Shown in pieces: positions 18,271 through 26,689 of a DNA stretch of 64,000 nucleotides. The position numbers and the translations under genes were made by a program. Origin of the DNA: Paraburkholderia tropica (GTDB lineage Bacteria > Pseudomonadota > Gammaproteobacteria > Burkholderiales > Burkholderiaceae); the NCBI RefSeq assembly GCF_914484835.1, contig NZ_CAJZAR010000072.1, forward strand, positions 24,552 to 88,551. The letters run 5' to 3'. Numbering within the stretch: the first letter of the stretch is position 1; each line of letters opens with the position of its first letter. The notes under the pieces were generated by a model. It had not been told where the DNA came from, ran no database searches, and worked only from the letters and a program-made list of their open reading frames with translations.

Positions 18271-18946
18271 ACTCACCGCGCTGCTGCATCTTGCGTCGCC
18301 GGCGCTGCCGATCGGCGCGTTCAGCTATTCGCAGGGCCTCGAAGCGGCCATCGACGCCAAGCTCGTCGAGACCGCCGACGACGCCGCGCACTGGATCGCC
18401 CACGGCCTCGCCAACGTACTCGCGCCCGGCGAACTGCCGTTCCTCGCGCATCAGCTCGAACGCTGGCGCGCACACGACGACGATGCAACTCAAGCGCTGA
18501 TCGACGCCAACGCCGAATTCATCGCGAGCCGTGAATCGGCGGAACTGCGCCGCGAGACCGCGCAGATGGGCTGGTCGCTGCGCCAGCTCTGTGCGCAGCT
18601 CGAATGGGGCGACGCCGCGCGCCGCGCCACGCTCGAGCGCATGACGCCCGTCGCGCAACCCACGGCGTTCGCCTTCGCGGCCTACGCGCACGAGGCGTCC
18701 ACGGATGCGACGCTCGCCGCCTACGCGTTCAGCTGGGTCGAGAACCAGACCGCCGCCGCGCTCAAGGCGGTGCCGCTCGGTCAGGTCGCGGGACAGCGCA
18801 TCGTCGTCGCGCTGCGGCCCGCGATCGCCGACGCCGTGGCTCGCGCGCTCGCCACGCCGCCCGACTCGCTCAACACGTTCGCACCGCAGCTCGGCATTCT
18901 GAGCGCGCGCCATGAATCGCAATACTCGCGGCTGTTCCGTTCCTGA
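18257..18946 (+). CDS. ureF: Urease accessory protein UreF
   Basis: A 229-residue all-helical UreF. The N-terminal LLHLASPALPIGAFSYSQGLEAAI is the family hallmark, and TPVAQPTAFAFAAYA and AFSWVENQTAAALKAVPLGQ follow. It bridges UreD and UreG on the urease apoprotein and gates GTP hydrolysis. The start lies within the His-rich end of ureE in another frame. Confidence 0.95.
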   Translation: MNIAELTALLHLASPALPIGAFSYSQGLEAAIDAKLVETADDAAHWIAHGLANVLAPGELPFLAHQLERWRAHDDDATQALIDANAEFIASRESAELRRETAQMGWSLRQLCAQLEWGDAARRATLERMTPVAQPTAFAFAAYAHEASTDATLAAYAFSWVENQTAAALKAVPLGQVAGQRIVVALRPAIADAVARALATPPDSLNTFAPQLGILSARHESQYSRLFRS

Positions 18947-18985
18947 GCGCCGCGCTTTACGTTACTTCGCGTTAGCCACTCACCC

Positions 18986-19633
18986 ATGAATTCGCCCAAT
19001 ACTTCGTCCAATAAGCGCACCAAGAAACTGCCGCCGCTGCGCGTCGGCGTCGGCGGCCCGGTTGGCTCCGGCAAGACCACGCTGCTCGAAATGCTTTGCA
19101 AGGCGATGCGCGAGCGCTACGACCTCGTCGCCATCACCAACGACATCTACACGAAGGAAGATCAGCGCCTGCTGACCGTCGCGGGCGCCCTGCCCGCCGA
19201 GCGCATCATGGGCGTGGAAACGGGCGGCTGCCCGCACACGGCGATCCGCGAGGATGCGTCGATCAACCTCGAAGCCGTCGACCAGATGCTCACGCGCTTT
19301 CCCGATGCGGACATCGTCTTCATCGAGTCGGGCGGCGACAATCTCGCGGCCACCTTCAGCCCGGAGCTGTCCGACCTGACGATCTACGTGATCGACGTGG
19401 CGGGCGGCGAGAAGATCCCGCGCAAGGGCGGCCCCGGCATCACGAAGTCGGATCTGCTGGTGATCAACAAGACCGATCTCGCGCCGCTCGTGGGCGCGAA
19501 CCTCGACATCATGGCCTCCGACGCGCAGAAAATGCGCGGCGAGCGGCCGTTCGTGATGTGCAATCTGAAGGCGCTCGACGGCCTCGATCAGGTGATCGGA
19601 TTCATCGAGAAGAAGGGATTGCTGCTGGGTTGA
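18986..19633 (+). CDS. ureG: Urease accessory GTPase UreG
   Basis: A 215-residue SIMIBI GTPase that couples GTP hydrolysis to nickel delivery. It has P-loop GGPVGSGKT (23-31), the metal-binding Cys82-Pro83-His84 in GGCPHTAIRED, the switch segment ESGGDNLAATFSPELSD and base-recognition NKTDLAP. It is the last gene of the urease operon and ends convergently with waaA. Confidence 0.96.
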   Translation: MNSPNTSSNKRTKKLPPLRVGVGGPVGSGKTTLLEMLCKAMRERYDLVAITNDIYTKEDQRLLTVAGALPAERIMGVETGGCPHTAIREDASINLEAVDQMLTRFPDADIVFIESGGDNLAATFSPELSDLTIYVIDVAGGEKIPRKGGPGITKSDLLVINKTDLAPLVGANLDIMASDAQKMRGERPFVMCNLKALDGLDQVIGFIEKKGLLLG

Positions 19634-19634
19634 A

Positions 19635-19661
19635 CGCTCGGCTCACGATGCGTGCCGAGCG
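19635..19661. terminator. Hairpin between convergent ureG and waaA
   Basis: CGCTCGGC (19635-19642) pairs with GCCGAGCG (19654-19661) in an 8-bp stem with an 11-nt loop, 2 bp after the ureG stop. There is no T tract, so it is a weak candidate for ending either operon. Confidence 0.4.
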
Positions 19662-19689
19662 GCGCGCGTCGTGAGAACGTCGTTCAGAT

Positions 19690-21015
19690 TCAGAGATCGA
19701 GCGTCGTGGCCGAGGCGCGTTCGGGCAACAGCGTCGTGAGCACGTCGACCGTGCGCGCGGTCGCGCCGCGATGGCGCGATGCGAAGGCCGCCGCCGCCGC
19801 GCCCATCGTCACGCGGCGCGATTTGTCCTCGAAGAGTTCGCGCAAGGCGCGCGCGAGATCGGCCGGGTCCTGCACTTGCAGCGCCGCGCCCGCCGCCACG
19901 GCGTCGGCGGTGGCCTGCGTGAAATTGAACACGTGCGGGCCGATCAGCACCGGCGTACCCACCGCGCAGGCTTCGATCAGATTCTGCCCGCCCAGCGGCA
20001 GCAAACTCCCGCCGATAAACGCGACATCGGCGGCCGCGTAATACGCGCCCATCTCGCCCATCGAATCGCCGAGCAGCACGTTCACGTCCTGCGGCAAGGC
20101 GCTTACATCCGCGTGCGCGGTGCTCGTGGACGCCGGCGCCCACTGCGAGCGCCGTTCGAGCTTCAGATTCTTGCGCGTGACCAGCGCGGCCACTTCGTCG
20201 AAACGCTGCGGATGACGCGGCACGAGAATGAGCAAGGCGTCGGGCACGTTGAGCGCCGCGAACGCTTGCAGCACGAGTTCTTCTTCGCCCTCGCGCGTGC
20301 TCGCCGCCACCCAGACGGGACGCGCGCCGATCGCACGATGCCAGTCGCGGCCGCGCGCGATGAGCGCGGGCGGGCTCGCCATATCGAACTTCAGGTTGCC
20401 GAGCACGGCCACGTTGCGCGCGCCGAGCGCGGTGAGGCGTTCGGCATCCGCCGGACTCTGCGCGAGCACGCGCGTGATGCCGCCGAACACCTCGCGCGCG
20501 CCTGCGCCGAACTTCGCCGCGCGCTTGAACGAACGGGCTGACATGCGCGCGTTCGTGAGCACGAGCGGCACGTCGGCGCGCTTGCATTCGTCGATGAGCG
20601 TGGGCCACACCTCGGTTTCCATCACGAGGCCGAGCGACGGCCGCCACGTGCGCAGAAAACGCCGCACCGCGTGCGGCATGTCGTACGGCAGATAGCAGCG
20701 CAGCACGCGCTCGCCGAACAGCTGCTCGCCTTGCGCGCGCCCGCCCGGCGTCATGTGCGTGAGCAGGATGCGCGCGTCGGGGCGCGCCGCCAGCAGCGCG
20801 TCGATGAGCGGCTGCGCCGCGCGCGTCTCGCCGACCGAGACCGCATGCACCCAGATCAGCGGCGTGTCGTCTTCGGGCAGGCGTCCGGCCGCATAGCCGA
20901 AGCGCTCGCACACGTGTTCGCGATAGCCGCGCTCGCGCCGCGAGCGGATGAACAGGCGCAGCACCGCGAGCGGCGCGATCAGCCACCAGGCCGCGCGATA
21001 AACCGCCCTCAGCAT
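19690..21015 (-). CDS. waaA: Kdo transferase WaaA (3-deoxy-D-manno-octulosonic acid transferase)
   Basis: A 441-residue GT30 enzyme that adds Kdo from CMP-Kdo to lipid IVA at the inner membrane. It has an N-terminal membrane anchor (YRAAWWLIAPLAVLRLFI) and the presumed catalytic Glu63 in HAVSVGE. Other segments are VMETEVWPTLIDECK, GNLKFDM, VWVAASTREGEEELVL, LIVPRHPQRF and the donor-site FIGGSLLPLGGQNLIEACAVGTPVLIGPH. It is the last gene of waaC-kdoO-waaA. Confidence 0.95.
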   Translation of the reverse strand: MLRAVYRAAWWLIAPLAVLRLFIRSRRERGYREHVCERFGYAAGRLPEDDTPLIWVHAVSVGETRAAQPLIDALLAARPDARILLTHMTPGGRAQGEQLFGERVLRCYLPYDMPHAVRRFLRTWRPSLGLVMETEVWPTLIDECKRADVPLVLTNARMSARSFKRAAKFGAGAREVFGGITRVLAQSPADAERLTALGARNVAVLGNLKFDMASPPALIARGRDWHRAIGARPVWVAASTREGEEELVLQAFAALNVPDALLILVPRHPQRFDEVAALVTRKNLKLERRSQWAPASTSTAHADVSALPQDVNVLLGDSMGEMGAYYAAADVAFIGGSLLPLGGQNLIEACAVGTPVLIGPHVFNFTQATADAVAAGAALQVQDPADLARALRELFEDKSRRVTMGAAAAAFASRHRGATARTVDVLTTLLPERASATTLDL

Positions 21016-21112
21016 CGGGCCTCCGCGATCGCAGCCACTGCGCGGACGAACGCGCGAGGCGCGGCGGCGGCGCGGACAACCCGCGCGCCCGAGTCCCTGC
21101 TCGAATCGAAGA

Positions 21113-21997
21113 TCAAACCAGTTCCTTACCCTTGAGACGTTCGAGAATGCCGAGCGGCGCCCACTCCGGGTGCACCATGCCCTTCGCCGGCAGGAAGAAG
21201 GTCTGTTCCATCATGAACTGGCCGGACATCACCGCGTGCGAAGTGTGATCGGAGAAACACACCCAGACGCTGCCCGGCGGAAAGTTGATGGTCTGCTGCG
21301 GGCTCGACTTCTGATAGTCGAGATCGGCCTTCATGCCGTCGTGCAGATTGAGCATCAGATGGTCGTACTCGCTGCGCGGCGACTTGGTGATGTGCAGCAG
21401 ATTCTGCAGCCACGCCGAGCCCGGAAACTGCGGCTTGATGTTCGGCAGGAAGCGCTTCGCCATGTCCTCGAACGGCTCGCCGACGCGCCACACGCGCGGC
21501 ACGCCGTTCGGGTTCACGTTGGTGAAGACGCGCAGAATGCGCTCGCCGTAGTTCGGACGCGACGGAAACGCATCGACGTGCAGACGCGCATCGTCCTTGC
21601 GCCACGAGGTCTCGCGCGTTTCCACCTGATGCAGACGCAGGCTCGTGGGCGCCACGCGCAGCTTGCCCGTGTACTCGGGAAAGAGACCGTCGACGAGCGA
21701 GCGCGCGCACGCCTGATAACGCGCGATCAGCGCGCGCACGGCCGACTGCGTGACGGTGTCGCCGAGCACGCCGTGCAGCGCGCCGCCGTTCGGATCGAGG
21801 CTGATGTTCTTGCGCTTCGGGTCGGCGATGGCCGGATCGAGCAGCGCGCGCTCGCCGCCTTCGATCGCGAATTCGAGCTTCGGAAAGTACAGCACCTTGC
21901 CCTGCTCGACGGCATCGAGCAGCGTCTCTCGCGGCATCGCGAGACCTTTGCCCTGCCAGTCGGCGGAAGTAATTTCGATGATCTGGGATTCTTTCAT
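21113..21997 (-). CDS. kdoO: Kdo hydroxylase KdoO (Fe2+/2-oxoglutarate-dependent)
   Basis: A 294-residue protein matching the KdoO family known from Burkholderia ambifaria and Yersinia pestis, which hydroxylates Kdo at C3 to give Ko in the LPS inner core. The iron-binding His-X-Asp is His140-Val-Asp142 (ARLHVDAFPSRP). The distal His is in CFSDHTSHAV (251 or 254), and a downstream arginine would hold 2-oxoglutarate. The ATG at 21997 is preferred to a start 36 codons upstream. Its place between waaC and waaA supports inner-core modification. Confidence 0.88.
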   Translation of the reverse strand: MKESQIIEITSADWQGKGLAMPRETLLDAVEQGKVLYFPKLEFAIEGGERALLDPAIADPKRKNISLDPNGGALHGVLGDTVTQSAVRALIARYQACARSLVDGLFPEYTGKLRVAPTSLRLHQVETRETSWRKDDARLHVDAFPSRPNYGERILRVFTNVNPNGVPRVWRVGEPFEDMAKRFLPNIKPQFPGSAWLQNLLHITKSPRSEYDHLMLNLHDGMKADLDYQKSSPQQTINFPPGSVWVCFSDHTSHAVMSGQFMMEQTFFLPAKGMVHPEWAPLGILERLKGKELV

Positions 21998-22252
21998 GGT
22001 CGCCCCTGCAAGCGATTGGATCTGGTTGCCCGGCCTGTGCGTCGCGCGCGCGGCGTGCGTGATATCGGCGAGATCGGCGAAATCGACGACATCCGCGACG
22101 CTCACGGCCCGGCCCGAAGTGGCGCGCGGCGGGCGTTGCCTTGCCGCACGCGCCGCTCCTTATACCCCGCGGGCCGCACGGCGCGCTTTGATGCGACGCA
22201 GTCTGTCAGAGATTGCCTGTCGAGCCCGTCGCCCGTCCGGCGCCTCGCGCCG

Positions 22253-23254
22253 TCACAGCAGCCCGAAGCCGGCCAGCGCGGCCTTGACCTGCGCGAGCGT
22301 GGGCGGCTGCCCCGCAGTGCCGAGATTGACGACGTTCGGCGACCAATAGCCGCCGGTGCGCCAGGCGGTCGCGAAATTGTACAACTCGACGGTCGGCCGC
22401 TTCAGCGCCGCCGCGATGTGCACGAGACCCGTGTCCACGCCGACCGTGGCCGCCGCTCCGTCGATCAGGCCGACCACGGCGGGCAGCGAGAGCTTCGGCG
22501 GCACGATGGCCGCCTCGCCGAACTCGCGCGCGAGGCGCTCGCTGGTCGCGCGCTCGGCGTCGCTGCCCCAGGGCAGCACGAGCGACGCGCCACGGCGCAC
22601 CAGCGCCTGGCCAAGCTCGATCCAGTGGGCGTCCGGCCACTGCTTGTCGGCGCGCGAGGTCGCGTGCACGAACACCACGTACGGCACCGGCAGATTCAGG
22701 CCGACGCCCGCGAGCGCCTGCGCGGCGCGGTAGGTGTCGAGGCCGAAGTCGATCTCGTCGGTGGGCTGCGGTGCGGGTAGTTCAAGCGCCGCCGCGACCA
22801 GCTGGCGCGTGCGCTCGACCACGTGCGTGCGCGGCTCGATGCGGATCGAGCGGTCGTAAAAGAAGCGCACCGGCCATTCATAGCCCGCGCCGTCCGTGCG
22901 ATTGCCGAGCCCGACGAGCGGCCCGCGCGCCCAGCTCGCGACCCACGCGGTCTTGATGAGGCCCTGGCAGTCGATCACGAGGTCGTACTTTTCGGCGGCG
23001 AGCGCGCGGCGGAACGCGCCGATCTCGCGCCAGTTGGCGCCCGAGAGCAGGCGCTTGCGCCAGCGCCGCAGCGAGAACGGGATCGGGCGGCGCACGCCCT
23101 GCACGAGCTCGACGAGCGACTGAAAGCTTTCTTCGACGAGCCAGTCAATCTGCGCGTCGGGATACCGCCGCCGGATATCGGCGATGGCGGGCATGTTGTG
23201 GACGACGTCGCCAAGCGACGACACGCGCACGATGAGGATCTTTTGCACGCTCAA
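22253..23254 (-). CDS. waaC: LPS heptosyltransferase I WaaC
   Basis: A 333-residue GT9 enzyme adding the first L-glycero-D-manno-heptose to Kdo. The N-terminal KILIVRVSSLGDVVHNMPAIADIRRRYP is the WaaC signature. VIDCQGLIKTAWVASWARG and, near the C-terminus, VGVDTGLVHIAAALKRPTVELY complete the acceptor and ADP-heptose sites. It heads the minus-strand waaC-kdoO-waaA block. The right edge of the window carries hldD, which makes its donor sugar. Confidence 0.95.
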   Translation of the reverse strand: MSVQKILIVRVSSLGDVVHNMPAIADIRRRYPDAQIDWLVEESFQSLVELVQGVRRPIPFSLRRWRKRLLSGANWREIGAFRRALAAEKYDLVIDCQGLIKTAWVASWARGPLVGLGNRTDGAGYEWPVRFFYDRSIRIEPRTHVVERTRQLVAAALELPAPQPTDEIDFGLDTYRAAQALAGVGLNLPVPYVVFVHATSRADKQWPDAHWIELGQALVRRGASLVLPWGSDAERATSERLAREFGEAAIVPPKLSLPAVVGLIDGAAATVGVDTGLVHIAAALKRPTVELYNFATAWRTGGYWSPNVVNLGTAGQPPTLAQVKAALAGFGLL

Positions 23255-23663
23255 GGCAGGAAGGGCGGACAGGTTGAAAGGTCCGCAATTTTAGCGCGCC
23301 CGAGGCGTTGGGCGAGAGCTGGCGTGAATTGGGGGGGGAAAGTGCGTGTTTTCCGAGGGGTGTGGTGGGAGGGATGGGTTGTGGTGCCAGATCGGCGTGG
23401 TGATTGAGGCGCGGTGGCCCTTGCGCGCCTCGATGCTTGTCACGGCGCTATTTCGACGGTTCTTAGCCAGGCTTCAAGCGGGGGCTTTCCGGGGCTGGAA
23501 AAGCGAATCCGCGTCCAGTCGGGGCCCTTTTGTCGCGTAGGGCCAGCCGCCCGGTGTGCGGCGGGCTACCTTCTGAAAAGCAGCCGCTCCCCCAGAGAGA
23601 GCGGCTGACGCCAGCCCAAGCCGCCCGTATTAACAACGGGCTACCTGGGCGGTAATGCGGGAC
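23255..23663. other. Intergenic region between acyltransferase and waaC, hairpin-rich on its left-facing side
   Basis: No gene seen. The part next to waaC (23255-23420) is G-rich and should hold the waaC promoter, though no clear box was found. From 23540 to 23655 there are several inverted repeats. One is the strong terminator stem at 23581-23607. Others are GCCCGT/ACGGGC (23623-23628 with 23636-23641) and CCGCCC/GGGCGG (23621-23626 with 23647-23652). The word GGGCTACC occurs twice. Confidence 0.5.
23581..23607 (-). terminator. Rho-independent terminator of the acyltransferase gene
   Basis: The arms CAGCCGCTC (23581-23589) and GAGCGGCTG (23599-23607) form a 9-bp stem. Read on the minus strand it is followed by CTTTTC, and it lies 57 bp beyond the acyltransferase stop. 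Confidence 0.7.
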
Positions 23664-25694
23664 TCACCGCATTGGCGTCGGAGAATCGATAGAACGCCTC
23701 ATGAACGCATCAATTTCCGGATTCATCGCCCGCGCGATCATGCCGTTCGAGTAATCGGAAACATGATCGCCGTAGCTGTACAGGAATTTACCGTCACGGC
23801 TAATCGGGCAAACCCCTGTGTCGATGTCACACAGGATGGGCGTCGGATCAAAGATCAGGATTTCAGGACGGAGGCGATGCACGTTGGCCAGCATCGCACG
23901 GTAACTGGCCGACTCTTGCATGTGGCTCGCGTAGCTGATCACGCACGGATCGACCTGACTACCACGCACAAATTTCGTGACGGGACGACCGATAGCGGTG
24001 TGCGCGAACTGCCGTTCCATGCATTGCTTCGGGTCAGGAAGAGTCGGGTTGTCAACGATCAACATAACGCGCTTGCCAGCGCGCTCGAGCTTCTCGATGT
24101 CATCTACCAAGAGTTTCTCGGCTGCGTTCGGATCAATTGTCGACGATCCCACAGGCACCAGTTGCTGAGCCAGCACTCGGGCAGCAGCAACGATGGCCAC
24201 GCCCTTAACATGCGGATCCTCGATGATCGACTGCATTGCAAGCTCGGAGGCATGCAAACACTCTTCGGGCGTCCCGCCCCCGTTTGGCGCGGCCGTTTCA
24301 TAGGCCGTGGTCGGGACGCAACCCGGACGCGTCATCAGCCTCCACCGGTTCCCCGGCGTGGAGTTCCGGATGAATCCCCAGGACATGACGTCTGCTTTGC
24401 TGTCACCCCACATGACGAATGCGGGCGGATCGCGGCTATCCGTTGCACATGCAAGAAGCTTCTGGCTTGCCGGAATAGGTCCGCACTCGGATCCGGCAAA
24501 CTGGTGCCCATCGCCTTCGCTTGCGGTGGCGGGATCAGGAATTTGCGCAACCCGATCGCCGCCGGGCAAATGTTTCGCATATTGCGCGCTAACACCGGTG
24601 CCGGCGATGCACAGCAAAATTGCGCACGGAAGCGCGATGCTCGCGCCGCGTGGCATCTTGAACCTGATGGGATTCTCGATCAAAGCGTACGTCGCCCATG
24701 CCAGTAAGACGCTCAAGACGACAAGCGTGATGCGCACATGGAGATCGGGCGTATCTTTGGCCAGCACCGTGCTGAAAGCGAGCAACGGCCAATGCCAGAG
24801 ATACAGGGGATAACTGATCTTTCCCAGCCAGACTGCGGGTCGCAGCGAAAGAATAAATCGGTTGATCAGTGCGTCCTTCCCCGCTGCAATGATGAGGGTG
24901 GCGCCTGCGACCGGGAGCGCGGCCCACCAACCCGGAAACACGCGGGATTCATTGATGAAGACCACAGAAAAAGCAATGAGCGCCGCGCCAATCAGCGAGG
25001 CCAGCGATCGCGCCTGATGCAATCCTGACGGTCGGCAGCAGGCAAGGATGCTTCCAGCCATCAGCTCCCAGAATCGCGAAGCCGGCGAGTAAAAATCGGC
25101 CGCGGGATGATTTTTCGAAAGGACAACATTGATGACGAAGGAGATGACAAAAAGCGCAGAGGCGATCTCGAGCACGCGGCGCTTTTTGTGCGCCATCGCG
25201 AGAAGCAGCGGCCACACGATGTAGAACTGCTCCTCGACGCCAAGCGACCACAAATGCAGCAACGGCTTGAATGCGGCGGAGCGATCAAAATATCCGGTAT
25301 CCGCCCACAAGCGCAGGTTTGCGACAAACAGGGCCCCCGCAACAACATCGCCCGCCAGTTTGCGTAGCTCGTCTGGAAACAGAATGAACCATCCCGCTAC
25401 GCAGACAAAGGCCAGCACCGTAATCAGCGCAGGAAATATCCGCCGTACTCTTCGCTCGTAAAATGCCGCAATGCTGAATCGGTCGCTCTTGATCTCGTCG
25501 AGCAGGATTCTCGTGATGAGGAATCCCGATATCACGAAGAAAATATCGACGCCAACAAACCCGCCGGGCACCAGCTTTGGAAAAGCATGGAACAGTACGA
25601 CCGACAGTACTGCGACTGCTCGCAAGCCATCAATATCCGAGCGATATGCGTTCGGGACGCGGTCATGGCTCCCCGCGTGGGTAGCGTCTCTCAT
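23664..25694 (-). CDS. OafA-like acyltransferase 3 with C-terminal SGNH domain (polysaccharide or LPS O-acetylation)
   Basis: A 676-residue inner-membrane protein. Residues 18-370 form the ten-helix acyltransferase 3 domain: YRSDIDGLRAVAVLSVVLFHAFP with His36, FVGVDIFFVISGFLI, FYERRVRRIFPAL, HLWSLGVEEQFYIVWP. The rest is a periplasmic SGNH hydrolase-like domain with Ser432 in GDSKAD and a C-terminal Asp643-His644. Such two-domain proteins move acetyl groups across the membrane onto surface glycans. Codon use is clearly less GC-biased than in waaC, and a decayed transposon lies just upstream, so the gene was probably acquired. Confidence 0.9.
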   Translation of the reverse strand: MRDATHAGSHDRVPNAYRSDIDGLRAVAVLSVVLFHAFPKLVPGGFVGVDIFFVISGFLITRILLDEIKSDRFSIAAFYERRVRRIFPALITVLAFVCVAGWFILFPDELRKLAGDVVAGALFVANLRLWADTGYFDRSAAFKPLLHLWSLGVEEQFYIVWPLLLAMAHKKRRVLEIASALFVISFVINVVLSKNHPAADFYSPASRFWELMAGSILACCRPSGLHQARSLASLIGAALIAFSVVFINESRVFPGWWAALPVAGATLIIAAGKDALINRFILSLRPAVWLGKISYPLYLWHWPLLAFSTVLAKDTPDLHVRITLVVLSVLLAWATYALIENPIRFKMPRGASIALPCAILLCIAGTGVSAQYAKHLPGGDRVAQIPDPATASEGDGHQFAGSECGPIPASQKLLACATDSRDPPAFVMWGDSKADVMSWGFIRNSTPGNRWRLMTRPGCVPTTAYETAAPNGGGTPEECLHASELAMQSIIEDPHVKGVAIVAAARVLAQQLVPVGSSTIDPNAAEKLLVDDIEKLERAGKRVMLIVDNPTLPDPKQCMERQFAHTAIGRPVTKFVRGSQVDPCVISYASHMQESASYRAMLANVHRLRPEILIFDPTPILCDIDTGVCPISRDGKFLYSYGDHVSDYSNGMIARAMNPEIDAFMRRSIDSPTPMR

Positions 25695-25989
25695 AGGTCA
25701 GCCTGCATTCTCGGCGCACGATTCGCAACGGATTGAGCGGATGCGCCTTTCTTGTATGAGTAAGAAAAAGCAATATATTACACGCCCTTTCCTCTCCGAC
25801 ATCACGCGTCGCATGAACACCGTTGCAGCACTTCGGATCGGCAGTCGGTCCGTGGGGCAGGCAAGTCGGGCGGGGACAGATTTCCAATACGGCCGCCACC
25901 CGCGCACCTCAGCGCACACCGACGGGCCGATCACAGCGGATGTATTGATCGAGCGAACTCCTGCTCACGCCAAAGTGGACGAAAAGACG

Positions 25990-26199
25990 ATGAGCACGAA
26001 GGTGAGTGAAGACACCAGACGATCGACTGCGAGGCGCCAGAGCGCGCTGGTGCCGGGGATCACTCAAGGCAACACGGCAGTTGCAGAGGCTAGGCGAGCC
26101 TACGATCTATGGCCCTCTGAAGTCGAGAGCAGGGTCGAAGACGGCAGGCCCGGCATGGAGAACACCATGTGCGCAAATGCGCAGGATGTGAAGGAGTAG
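25990..26199 (+). pseudogene. IS3-family transposase OrfA remnant
   Basis: A 69-codon piece opens MSTKVSEDTRR and continues ITQGNTAVAEARRAYDLWPSEVESRVEDGRPGMEN. This matches the helix-turn-helix start of IS3-group OrfA proteins, where homologues read roughly IVQGKTTVAEASRAFDLSPSEIE. It stops early at a TAG (26197), losing the leucine-rich C-terminal part, so it is non-functional. The recognition is from memory. Confidence 0.68.
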
Positions 26200-26689
26200 C
26201 ACGAGCGACCGATCAAGGCGCTGATCGAGCCATGTTGGCGGTCTTGACTATGCCGAACGTGCGCTCGTCGACCGTTACGTGCCGCGTCTGGACTGATTGC
26301 GATGGCTGGAGAACGCTGACGCTGGTGATCGACAGCCATACGTGGGAACTGCCTCGCTGGCATCTGTCGCGTAGAGCGGTAAGGCCGGCAGCGCCTCGAT
26401 AGTGCCGGAGCATGCTCCGATTGCCCGGTTCGGGCTGGCGCGGGCAGTGCCGAAGCCGCTCCTGCCAAGGAGCGACAACGGGTCGGTCTTCTCGAGCCGA
26501 AACTACACGGTCTCAGATCGTAGCTATGTTCTGCGCCATCACTCCGAAGCAGCAGGCATCCGGCGAGACATACCGCTGCGTTGCCAAGACTCGGCGAAGT
26601 CGATCGAAGCGCGCTGGCTCCGACTTCAAGCTGAGGCACTCGTGGGATTGACACGCGGGCGCAACATGGCACTCCGCAGCATCCGTTGA
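26169..26689 (+). pseudogene. IS3-family transposase OrfB remnant, frameshifted
   Basis: From about 26250 the plus strand reads CRVWTDCDGWRTLTLVIDSHTWELPRWHLSR, the first part of an integrase core including the first catalytic Asp region. A frameshift near 26400 moves the homology to EHAPIARFGLARAVPKPLLPRSDNGSVFSSRNY, with the second Asp. Homology fades after about 26545, so the third acidic residue and the C-terminus are missing. It cannot encode an active transposase. Confidence 0.7.
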
